A DNA stretch of 26,516 nucleotides, taken from DATEPR01 sp036503065 (GTDB taxonomy: Bacteria; Actinomycetota; Actinomycetes; Mycobacteriales; Pseudonocardiaceae). Location: NCBI GenBank assembly GCA_036503065.1, contig DASXXM010000034.1, forward strand, positions 1-26,516. The letters are read 5' to 3'. Made by a program: the position numbers and the translations under genes. The notes beneath the pieces were generated by a model that had not been told where the DNA came from, did no database searches, and saw only the letters and a list, made by a program, of their open reading frames with translations. Shown piece after piece: positions 1 through 7,148 of the stretch; positions within the stretch are counted from its first letter, which is position 1, and every line of letters begins with the position of its first letter.

Positions 1-1095
1 GGCGGCCGGCCGATCGTGTGGGACTTCGGCTCCGCGGCGCGGCACCACCAGCTGTACGCGCCGTGGCTGGACGGGGCCAACGGGGCGCGGGCGGGACTGT
101 CCACGCTGCGCGGCGCGATCCCGCCCGCCGCGGGCCGGGCCGAGGACGTGGCCGCGAAGATCTATGCTGAGCTGGCCGAACTGGGCCTGACGAACGAGCC
201 GATCGGCGTCGACATCATCGAACCACCGGTGCTGTTCGCCCTGCAGGCGCTGGGTTTGCGGGTGCTGGACGGGCAGCAGGTCTTCCTGGCCGCACGCCGG
301 ATCAAGACCGAGGACGAGATCAGCCTGCTGGGCACGGCGGCCGCCATGGTGGATGCCGCGTACGACGAGCTCTACGAGTTCCTGCGGCCGGGAGTGCGCG
401 AGAACGAGTGCGTCGGCCTGGTCAGCAAGAAGCTCTACGACCTGGGTTCCGAGCACGTCGAGGGCGTGAACGCGATTTCCGGGGAGCGCTGCTCGCCGCA
501 TCCGCACGTGTACAGCGACCGCGTCCTGCGGCCCGGCGACCCCGCGTTCTTCGACATCCTGCACAGCCATCTGGGCTACCGCACCTGCTACTACCGCACG
601 TTCGCCGTTGGTTCGGCCTCGATCGCGCAACGCGACGCCTACACGCGCTGCCGCGAGTACATCGACCGGGCGATCTCCCTGGTCCGACCCGGCGCGACCA
701 CCGCGGACATCGTGCGCGAGTGGCCCGCCGCGACCGAGTTCGGGTTCGCCGACGAGGAGGCCGCGTTCGGCCTGCAGTACGGGCACGGCATCGGACTGTC
801 CATCTGGGAGCGACCCATCTTCAGCAGGCTGACCTCTCTGGCGCACCCGGAAACCCTCGAGGAGGGCATGGTGTTCGCTCTGGAGACCTACTGGCCGGCC
901 GCGGATGGCTGGTCGGCGGCGCGGATCGAGGAGGAGGTGGTGGTCACCGCGACGGGTTGTGAGGTGATCACCAGGTTCCCCGCGGAGGAACTGCTGGTCG
1001 CCGGCCGCCGCTACATCGCGGTGGGCGGACCGCTGCCGACCCTGCGCGACGCCCAGTCCCACCGCAACACCGAACTCGGCAACCCGACTCAGTGA
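1..1095 (+). CDS. M24 family peptidase-like (creatinase/Xaa-Pro aminopeptidase fold), 5' truncated
   Basis: The gene is open from base 1, so its start lies upstream of the window and 364 codons are visible. The first ~75 residues look like the end of a creatinase N-terminal domain. The rest is a pita-bread M24 domain. Visible metal-site residues (numbered from base 1) are Asp185 in FFDILHSH, His262 in YGHGIGLS, Glu295 in ALETYW and Glu310 in RIEEE. The second Asp of the usual D-x10-D pair is replaced by Cys196 (GYRTCYYRTF), so a classical two-metal aminopeptidase site is incomplete. The family cleaves Xaa-Pro or acts as creatinase; DMSP lyase DddP shares the fold, so the substrate is open. 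The gene converges on an amino-acid permease with a 7-bp overlap of the ends, which loosely fits peptide or amine use. Family is sure, reaction is not. Confidence 0.85.
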   Translation, partial: GGRPIVWDFGSAARHHQLYAPWLDGANGARAGLSTLRGAIPPAAGRAEDVAAKIYAELAELGLTNEPIGVDIIEPPVLFALQALGLRVLDGQQVFLAARRIKTEDEISLLGTAAAMVDAAYDELYEFLRPGVRENECVGLVSKKLYDLGSEHVEGVNAISGERCSPHPHVYSDRVLRPGDPAFFDILHSHLGYRTCYYRTFAVGSASIAQRDAYTRCREYIDRAISLVRPGATTADIVREWPAATEFGFADEEAAFGLQYGHGIGLSIWERPIFSRLTSLAHPETLEEGMVFALETYWPAADGWSAARIEEEVVVTATGCEVITRFPAEELLVAGRRYIAVGGPLPTLRDAQSHRNTELGNPTQ

Positions 1096-2522
1096 TCGGC
1101 GACGATCGAACCGAGGCGGTCACCGACGCCAGGGTCGATCACCCGCAGCACGATGCTGTAGACCAGCGCCACGGCGACGACGCCGAGCGTGATGATCGGG
1201 AAGCGGTTGAACGGCGCAGGCTGTCCCGGCTGCAGCAGGCTGTACAGCGGATAGACCAGCGCCGCCGCGCCCAGCAACGGCAGGACGATGTGTCGCACGA
1301 TGTTGAGGTGGTCGCGGTCGTGTCGGAACACGTACACCGGCAGGCCGATGTTGGCCACCAGGTACACGACCGCGATCAGGATCGTGCCCAGCGTCGCCAG
1401 ATCCCCGAAGGTGACGAGGGGTTCGGAGTTCCAGCCAACCCCGAACGTCAAACCGAGCGCCGCCACGAAGAACACGACGTACGCGACCAGTGGCGTCTGG
1501 CCGCGCCCGGTGACCTTCCCGAGCACGGCCGGCAGTAGCCGCTCACGTCCCGCGTTGAACAACAGGCGGGTCTGCGAGTTGGTCGCCGCGATGAGCACGC
1601 TGACCGTCGAGGTGAACCCGGCGGCGACGGCGAGGATGCCGAACGCGCCGGCCACGGTCTTGGCCAGGTCGACGAACGGGATGTCCGCCTTGGCGATCGC
1701 CGCGGTGCTGTCGTTGAAGCCGACGATCGAGGCGTAGGACACGAACAGGTAGGTGACCGCCATGAGCGCGACACTCGCGAAGATCGCCCGCGGGATGTTG
1801 CGCCGTGGATTGGTGGTTTCCTCGGCCAGCGTCGCGGAGTTCTCCCAGCCGACGAACAGGAACACCGCGAGCGGGAAGCCGAGCCCGAGCCCCTTCAGTC
1901 CGCCGGGCAGGCGCGCCGGATTGAACGGCTGCAGGTTGATCGAGCCGTGGTGGGTGATCAACAGCGCCACGGACACGATCACCAGCACCGCCATCTCGAT
2001 CATGAAGAAGGCGCCCGCGATCCGCGTGGACGCCTTGACCCCGGTGATCATGACGACGAAGGCGAAGACGACGAAGATCGCCGCCAGCAGTTTCCACGAC
2101 ACGATGACGCCGAACAGGTCGGACAGCAGCAGTGCGGTGATCGCACCGGTCGCCGCCACCACCCCGGCCAGCGCGATGATGTAACCCACGATCAGCGTGA
2201 CGGCCGAGGTCACCCCGGGAATAGTGCCCAGGGACCGCCCGATGAAGCTGATGAACGAGCCGGTCGACGGCATCCGCACCGAGAACACCGATAGGGTGTT
2301 GCCCAGCAGAAAGATCGCCACCGCCGCCACGAGCACCGTCAACGGCGACGCGATCCCCGACACCGCGACGATTCCGGCGAAGCTGAAGTAGAAACTGAAC
2401 GCGGGCCCGATGTTGGCCATCGTGGACGTGGCGATGTCGATGACGCTGAGTTCGCCACCACGAAGCCGCTGGACCGCGCCATCGCCCGGCGCCGCTGGTG
2501 CCGTCCGCGTCGTATCGCTCAT
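1089..2522 (-). CDS. APC family amino acid permease
   Basis: This is a 477-residue polytopic membrane protein with about twelve hydrophobic segments. It opens with a hydrophilic ~25-residue N-terminus followed by LRGGELSVIDIATSTMANIGPAFSFYFSFAGI, which is the TM1 region typical of the amino acid-polyamine-organocation superfamily. Length and layout match prokaryotic APC permeases. It probably imports an amino acid or amine by H+ symport or antiport; the substrate cannot be read from sequence. ATG start at 2522. The 3' end overlaps that of the M24 gene by 7 bp, and the 5' end faces the GNAT gene across ~110 bp. Confidence 0.88.
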   Translation of the reverse strand: MSDTTRTAPAAPGDGAVQRLRGGELSVIDIATSTMANIGPAFSFYFSFAGIVAVSGIASPLTVLVAAVAIFLLGNTLSVFSVRMPSTGSFISFIGRSLGTIPGVTSAVTLIVGYIIALAGVVAATGAITALLLSDLFGVIVSWKLLAAIFVVFAFVVMITGVKASTRIAGAFFMIEMAVLVIVSVALLITHHGSINLQPFNPARLPGGLKGLGLGFPLAVFLFVGWENSATLAEETTNPRRNIPRAIFASVALMAVTYLFVSYASIVGFNDSTAAIAKADIPFVDLAKTVAGAFGILAVAAGFTSTVSVLIAATNSQTRLLFNAGRERLLPAVLGKVTGRGQTPLVAYVVFFVAALGLTFGVGWNSEPLVTFGDLATLGTILIAVVYLVANIGLPVYVFRHDRDHLNIVRHIVLPLLGAAALVYPLYSLLQPGQPAPFNRFPIITLGVVAVALVYSIVLRVIDPGVGDRLGSIVADH

Positions 2523-2546
2523 CAGAGGTACCCCATCCCTGCGATC

Positions 2547-2559
2547 ATGTTGCGAACAT
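2547..2559. promoter_or_regulatory. Small inverted repeat between divergent permease and acetyltransferase genes
   Basis: ATGTT-GCG-AACAT is a perfect 5-3-5 inverted repeat 25 bp upstream of the permease start, in the 112-bp divergent gap. Its position suits an operator, but the arms are short and no cognate regulator is adjacent. Chance occurrence is possible. Confidence 0.25.
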
Positions 2560-2634
2560 CATGCCCTGATTCACTCGATACGACCCCGGCGTATTCCGGT
2601 TGCGCGCACACCGCGTGAGGTCGACAGTGCGCGT

Positions 2635-3147
2635 GTGCTGATCCGCCGCGAAGTGCCTGGTGATGAGGCTGCCATCCGTACGGTCATCGCCGCCGCGTTC
2701 GCCCGAGCCGACCAGCCGACGCCCGAGGCGGGTCTGGTCGACGCGCTGCGCGCCGGACCGGCCTGGCTGCCGGCCCTGTCGCTGGTGGCCACCGACCCGG
2801 ATGGCACGGTCATCGGACATGTGCTGGCCACCCGTTGCCGCGTCGACACCGCGCCTGCCCTGGGCTTTGCGCCGTTGAGCGTGCGCCCCGACCGGCAACG
2901 CCGTGGTGTCGGCAGTGCCCTGACGCACGCCCTGCTCGGCGCCGCCGACGCACTGGGCGAGCCGCTGGTGGCGCTGCTGGGCGACCCGTCGTACTACCGG
3001 CGATTCGGTTTCCGGCCCTGCGGCGACTACCACATCACGCCGCCCGTGGCGCAGTGGCGACCGCACTTCCAGGTCCGCCCGCTCACCGCCCACGACCCGG
3101 CACTGCACGGCACGTTCACCTATCCCGAGCCGTTCGACCGCCTGTGA
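2635..3147 (+). CDS. GNAT family N-acetyltransferase (YhbS-like)
   Basis: The product is a 170-residue cytosolic acetyl-CoA-dependent N-acetyltransferase. The GNAT core starts at once (VLIRREVPGDEAAIRTVIAAAF). The acetyl-CoA pyrophosphate loop is at residues 88-95 (QRRGVGSA) after the beta4 strand LGFAPLSV. The C-terminal ALLGDPSYYRRFGFRP is the hallmark of the COG3153/YhbS group. GTG at 2635 is chosen because homology begins there and a GTGAGG sequence lies ~14 nt upstream. A longer in-frame reading back to 2410 would run through the divergent permease gene. The acceptor substrate is unknown. Confidence 0.85.
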   Translation: MLIRREVPGDEAAIRTVIAAAFARADQPTPEAGLVDALRAGPAWLPALSLVATDPDGTVIGHVLATRCRVDTAPALGFAPLSVRPDRQRRGVGSALTHALLGAADALGEPLVALLGDPSYYRRFGFRPCGDYHITPPVAQWRPHFQVRPLTAHDPALHGTFTYPEPFDRL

Positions 3148-3302
3148 TCCCACGTCCGACCGGACATTTCACGGTTGCCATTTTTCGAGTTTTCGCGCTG
3201 TCGGCGGATCTCAATGATGGTTATTCGGGATTTGCACAGCGTGTAATTTTCGGTGGGGACCCGGTCAGGGCGACGTGTAACTTTCGAGCGTCCGCCATTC
3301 TG

Positions 3303-3332
3303 TTGACTCGTGGGCGGCGAACTGCCTAATAT
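3303..3332 (+). promoter_or_regulatory. Sigma-70-like promoter of the CBM3 gene
   Basis: TTGACT (3303-3308) and TAATAT (3327-3332) are separated by 18 bp. The predicted start of transcription, about 3339, falls just upstream of the CebR-type palindrome at 3349, the expected geometry for roadblock or occlusion repression. Read by eye only. Confidence 0.5.
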
Positions 3333-3348
3333 CAAAGTCACGCGATCG

Positions 3349-3362
3349 TGGGAGCGCTCCCA
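3349..3362. promoter_or_regulatory. CebR-type operator (cellobiose/cello-oligosaccharide response)
   Basis: TGGGAGCGCTCCCA is a perfect 14-bp palindrome. It is identical to the established binding site of CebR, the LacI-family repressor of cellulose utilisation in streptomycetes, which is released by cellobiose or cello-oligosaccharides. It lies just downstream of the predicted promoter and ~100 bp before the CBM3 start, so cellulose-dependent control of this gene is a strong inference. No cebR gene is in the window. Confidence 0.82.
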
Positions 3363-3459
3363 TCATGACCTAGAGGTGCGGGCCGCCGGCAGGTGCACTC
3401 GTCGGCGATGTGTGGATGTGAGCCCCAGCATTATTCAAACCACACGAGGAGTTGAAAGG

Positions 3460-4104
3460 ATGTTGTCACGACGCTCAGGTGGATTGGGATCCACAGCAGC
3501 CATGGCGGCTGTTCGGAGGCTGGCACCGTTGAGTACCGGCCTGCTCGTGGCGTTGTTCGTCTTCGGTCCCGTGCCGGCTGCCCAGGGCGCTGTCCTGCCG
3601 GCTGCGCAGAGCAGTGTCGTACCGGCCGCGGCAAGCGCCGCCGGACTCAAAGTTCAGGACCGCTCACACGACAACGACAATCCCGATAACACGCTGTACG
3701 CGCTTTATCAGATCATCAACACCGGCACGACGGCGGTGCCCTTGAGTTCGCTGACGATGCGGTACTGGTTCACCAACGAGACTCCCGCGGACCCACTGGT
3801 ATTCGTGTGTAACTGGGCTCAGGTGAACTGCGCCAACACCACGTCCAAGTTCGTCGCCCTCCCATCGCCGGCGACGAAGGCGACCTCGTACGTCGAGATC
3901 GGCTTCACCGCCGCGGCCGGATCGGTTGCGCCGGGCCCGGGCACCGGCGAGATCCAGACACAGATCCACCACGCCAACTGGTCGAACTTCAACACGACCG
4001 ACAGTTACTCGTTCATCTCGGACCCGAGCTTCGTCTACAAGGACACCCAAACCGTGACCCTGTACCTCAACGGAGTCCTGGTCTGGGGCACCGAACCGAT
4101 GTAG
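3460..4104 (+). CDS. Secreted stand-alone CBM3 cellulose-binding protein
   Basis: The product is a 214-residue exported protein. Residues 1-45 form a signal peptide (twin Arg at 19-20, hydrophobic core LSTGLLVALFVFGPVPA, likely cleavage near AQG-A). After a short Ala-rich spacer, residues ~63-213 are one complete family 3 carbohydrate-binding module. Typical features are LYQIINTGTTAVPLSSLTMRYW, a Cys117/Cys124 pair, YVEIGFTAAAGSVAPG, TGEIQTQIHHANWSN and the terminal VTLYLNGVLVWGTEP. There is no catalytic domain, so it probably binds crystalline cellulose or chitin-like polymers and may anchor or disrupt them. ATG 3460 is supported by the upstream GAGGAG/GAAAGGA sequence. The CebR-type operator upstream indicates induction by cellulose breakdown products. 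Confidence 0.9.
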   Translation: MLSRRSGGLGSTAAMAAVRRLAPLSTGLLVALFVFGPVPAAQGAVLPAAQSSVVPAAASAAGLKVQDRSHDNDNPDNTLYALYQIINTGTTAVPLSSLTMRYWFTNETPADPLVFVCNWAQVNCANTTSKFVALPSPATKATSYVEIGFTAAAGSVAPGPGTGEIQTQIHHANWSNFNTTDSYSFISDPSFVYKDTQTVTLYLNGVLVWGTEPM

Positions 4105-4130
4105 TCGGTCGACATGACAACGGGATGCAG

Positions 4131-4179
4131 CCCCTGGGTAACAGCGCGATCCACCGAGATCGTGCTGTGTACCCAGGGG
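4131..4179. terminator. Long bidirectional hairpin terminator
   Basis: The arms CCCCTGGGTA (4131-4140) and TACCCAGGGG (4170-4179) are perfectly complementary. They extend inward by ACAGC/GCTGT and CGAT/ATCG with one unpaired base, leaving a small loop. The hairpin fills the gap between the converging CBM3 and methyltransferase genes and ends exactly at the methyltransferase stop codon, so it can serve both. No U-tract, as usual for actinomycetes. Confidence 0.8.
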
Positions 4180-5028
4180 TCAGGACGGACCAGCGGGCTT
4201 GTGGGCTTTGAGCCCGTACATCAGCGGGACGCGAGGCTCGCTGTCGGGCATCGACCACCAACCGGAGTCGGTGCGGACCATGTGTCCCCAGCGCCGCCAC
4301 GGCAGTAGGTCGGTCTCGGTGAGACTGCTGATCACCAGTCCGGCTCGCACCAGCGCGGTGACGACCTCGCCAATACCGTGCGTCCATTCATAATGCAGGG
4401 TATCGCCGGCCAGCGCCGGGCCATCGGTGTAGCTGTGTGTGCTGTCGCGGGCGAGAGCGCCGCGGCCTTCGAGGTAGTCGTGGCGGATGATCAGATCATC
4501 GCCCGGATCCGAGTTCGCGGATGGCCCGATGGCATTCAGCAACGGATGAAACTCGGCAACGTAGAGGAAACCATCGGGCCGCAGCAGGCTCGCGACGACA
4601 TCGGCCCAGCGCGCCAGGTCCGGCAGATAACACAGCGAACCCTTTCCGGTATACGCGATATCAAACCGTGCAACGCCGAGCGCGGCCGCGGCGTCATAGA
4701 CGTCGGCCTCGACATAGTCGATCTCCAGGCTCCTCGCTCGCGCGGCGATGCGCGCCTGTTCGACCGTCCTGGCGGAGAAGTCCAGTCCGACCACGCGTGC
4801 GCCGCGCATGGCGAGTGCCATCGTCTCGACGCCGAGGTGACATTGCAGGTGGACGACGTCACGGCCGGACAGGTCGCCGAGATCATGCCATTCGAAGGGC
4901 GCCATCCATCCGTTCGGGTCACGGGTCTGGATGCCGTAGAACTTGCTCGCGACATGAACAGGCGTCCGTGCGTCCCAGTTGCGTCGGTTGGCGTCGAGCT
5001 TCAGCCGAGTTTCGTGGTCAAGAGGCAC
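4180..5028 (-). CDS. Class I SAM-dependent methyltransferase
   Basis: This is a 282-residue cytosolic Rossmann-fold methyltransferase. Motif I is VVHLQCHLGVET (58-69) and the acidic ribose-binding residue is Asp83 in VVGLDFS. Motif II/III material follows (IDYVEADVYDAAAAL, FDIAYTGKGSLCYLPDLARW). The C-terminal part (HYEWTHGIGEVVTALVRAGLVISSLTETD) matches a common actinobacterial small-molecule methyltransferase type. The acceptor is unknown. GTG at 5028 is the furthest reasonable start; no strong ribosome binding site is visible. It stands alone, converging on the CBM3 gene and divergent from the STAND-like gene 92 bp away. Confidence 0.85.
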   Translation of the reverse strand: MPLDHETRLKLDANRRNWDARTPVHVASKFYGIQTRDPNGWMAPFEWHDLGDLSGRDVVHLQCHLGVETMALAMRGARVVGLDFSARTVEQARIAARARSLEIDYVEADVYDAAAALGVARFDIAYTGKGSLCYLPDLARWADVVASLLRPDGFLYVAEFHPLLNAIGPSANSDPGDDLIIRHDYLEGRGALARDSTHSYTDGPALAGDTLHYEWTHGIGEVVTALVRAGLVISSLTETDLLPWRRWGHMVRTDSGWWSMPDSEPRVPLMYGLKAHKPAGPS

Positions 5029-5120
5029 TGTTCAGAGCTATCACACAACGGCGGTGCCGTGTTGACGTTCAGGTAAGGTGGGCCCGGTGGTGTGACCTTT
5101 CTGCCACGGGGAGGTGGGCA

Positions 5121-7148
5121 GTGGGCCTGGCGTACACACCGCCGTTGGCGGAGCCGTTCTATGGCCGGCAGGACATCCTGGGGCCGATGCGCGAACTGTT
5201 GGATCAGCAGTGGGGGCAGGGCCGGCCGTGTTGTATGTACGTGCACGGCCTGGAAGGGCTGGGTGTGTCCAGCCTGGTGGCCCAGTTCTGGAAGGACAAT
5301 CGGTCGGCGATCGACGGCGTTCTGATCTGGTTGTCGGGACGCAGGCCCGACGGTGGCGCCGTCCCGATCGGCGAACTCACCGGACAGGCGCTGCGGGCAC
5401 TCGGGGTGCCAGAGGCCGACCAGGGCGTTTCAGATTACGATCGGACCAACGCGTATCAGAATGTGAGCAGGATTCGGCCGTTCATGTTGGTGGTGGACAA
5501 CTTTGTGCACCCGGACCAGATCATCAGTCTGGTGCCGCCGGACGGGCCGAGGGCAATCATCGTGGCGACCACCCAGTTGGAACGGCGGGCGCTCAAGGCC
5601 AGCGGGTTCCGGGGGTTCGCACCGCAGCAACTGACGGCCACCGAATCTCTGTCGTTGTTTCGCGACGGCCTGCACGACACCGCCGGACAATTGACCGAAG
5701 CGACACTCCGGCAGTTGGCAGGCGCCTGTGGCGGATTCCCGCTGTTGATCAAGGTATTGGCGGCGCAGATCGAGGGTCGCGCCCGGGTCGCCGAACGGCT
5801 GCTGGCCGATCTGGCCGGATCGAAGTTGACATTGCTGGCGCTGGACGACGAGCGGCGGATCGCCAACTGCCTGGATTTCACCTACGCGAATCTGGACGCA
5901 GAGCACCAGCGGGCGTATCGGTGCCTGTCGCTGATACCGGGCGACGACTTCGGTATCGAGGCGGCAGCGGTCGCGCTGGACACCGATCCGGATTCGGCCG
6001 GCCGGATACTGGACCACCTCGTCGATTTCCACCTGCTGGACTTCCGTGAGCCGATGCGCTACGCCTTTCACGACGTGGTCCGGGACGACGCCCGCCACCG
6101 CGGCACGGAGTCGGACACGGCCGAAGTGCGCCGCGATGTCATCGCACGTGTGACGACGCACAGCCTGCGCGCCGCGCTGCCGTGTGCCATGGCGCTGTCC
6201 GACCGCTGGTGGGTCGATTCAGTGTCCGACCTGCTGCACCGCTGGTTCGGCGATGACGTGCCGGTCGTGACGCGGCCGCAGGCATTGGCGTGGTTGCACC
6301 GCGAGTCGGCCGGTCTGGCGGCCGGCCTGCGCCTGGCTCATCAACACGGACTGCACGAACTGGCGTGGCAGGGCTGTGTCGCGCTGTTCAAGTACCTGCA
6401 CCTGTACGGGTACTACGACCAGTGGCTGGACACCCATCGCGACGGCCTGGCATCGGCACGGGCCGCCGGTGATCTTCCAGGCGTGATGCAGGTCAGTTCG
6501 CAGTTGGGCGCCGCCCACCTGGTGCTGGGTGAACTGGCCGCGGCGCGCGAATGCTTCGAAACCTCGTTGGGGGCCGCGCTGGCTCTCGGGCACGCGTTGG
6601 GGGAGCAGAGTGCGTTGGAATGGCTGGGCAAGGTAGCCGCTGCCGCCGGGCAGGCCGAACTCGCCGAGGATTTCTACCGGCGTTCCTGGGAGGTCACCGA
6701 CCGGGCCACCGAGCAGCAGATCAGCGCCGCTCAGCAGGCGCGGGTCTTCGCGCTGCTTCGGTTGCAGCGCGCCCGGTTGTGGGTGACGCTGGCGCGCTGG
6801 CCGGAGGCGCGGGCCGCCGCGGCTGCCGCGTGCGAGTACTTCGACACGCGGCACAAGGAGATCGACAACCGTGCCAAGTGCCTGACGGCCCTGGGCCGGG
6901 CGATGCTGGGCGCGGGTGACGCCCGCGAGGCAGTGGCGGCGCTCGGCGAAGCTGTCGACCTGTTCGGCCGGGACGATGCCCGCCGACCGCAGGCCGAGGC
7001 CCGATCGTGGCTCGGCGATGCGTTGGCGGCCGCGGGCAGGCCGGAGCGGGCGGCGCAGGTGTTCCGCCAGGTCGTGGACTACTACGACGAGGTGGGCAGC
7101 GACAGGTCCGGGCCGATCCGGGACCGGCTGGCCGATCTGGGCTACTGA
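5121..7148 (+). CDS. STAND-like NB-ARC/TPR protein with degenerate Walker A
   Basis: The product is 675 residues. It opens with a short lead PLAEPFYGRQDIL, then an NB-ARC-like NTPase core. The P-loop equivalent is GLEGLGVSS (43-51), in which the invariant Lys is Val49. The Walker B strand is FMLVVDNF with Asp126 followed by Asn. A sensor-like IIVATTQLERRAL and a GLPL-like CGGFPLLIKVLAAQI follow, then a winged-helix region (~290-330). Residues ~400-660 are helical TPR-type repeats. STAND proteins are signal-responsive scaffolds, many in defence or regulation. The altered P-loop suggests weak or no ATP hydrolysis. GTG 5121 is chosen for GGGAGGTGGG just upstream; an in-frame extension to 4521 would lie antisense to the methyltransferase. 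The 3' end overlaps the GT-B gene by 7 bp. Confidence 0.8.
   Translation: MGLAYTPPLAEPFYGRQDILGPMRELLDQQWGQGRPCCMYVHGLEGLGVSSLVAQFWKDNRSAIDGVLIWLSGRRPDGGAVPIGELTGQALRALGVPEADQGVSDYDRTNAYQNVSRIRPFMLVVDNFVHPDQIISLVPPDGPRAIIVATTQLERRALKASGFRGFAPQQLTATESLSLFRDGLHDTAGQLTEATLRQLAGACGGFPLLIKVLAAQIEGRARVAERLLADLAGSKLTLLALDDERRIANCLDFTYANLDAEHQRAYRCLSLIPGDDFGIEAAAVALDTDPDSAGRILDHLVDFHLLDFREPMRYAFHDVVRDDARHRGTESDTAEVRRDVIARVTTHSLRAALPCAMALSDRWWVDSVSDLLHRWFGDDVPVVTRPQALAWLHRESAGLAAGLRLAHQHGLHELAWQGCVALFKYLHLYGYYDQWLDTHRDGLASARAAGDLPGVMQVSSQLGAAHLVLGELAAARECFETSLGAALALGHALGEQSALEWLGKVAAAAGQAELAEDFYRRSWEVTDRATEQQISAAQQARVFALLRLQRARLWVTLARWPEARAAAAAACEYFDTRHKEIDNRAKCLTALGRAMLGAGDAREAVAALGEAVDLFGRDDARRPQAEARSWLGDALAAAGRPERAAQVFRQVVDYYDEVGSDRSGPIRDRLADLGY

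Larger units (their letters stand above)
3148..3459. other. Long intergenic region upstream of the CBM3 gene
   Basis: This 312-bp gene-free stretch is locally AT-richer than its surroundings. It holds a near-repeat (CGTGTAATTTTCG at 3240-3252 and CGTGTAACTTTCG at 3274-3286), a sigma-70-like promoter (3303-3332), a CebR-type operator (3349-3362) and the ribosome binding site of the CBM3 gene (GAGGAG near 3446-3451, GAAAGGA just before the start). No small ORF with convincing coding character was seen. Confidence 0.6.

Noticed and set aside
2410..2634. Upstream extension of the acetyltransferase
   Set aside because: It overlaps the 5' end of the divergent permease gene and shows no GNAT similarity.
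4521..5120. 200-residue N-terminal extension of the STAND-like protein
   Set aside because: It lies antisense to the methyltransferase, is Arg/Pro-rich without domain character, and a good ribosome binding site precedes GTG 5121.
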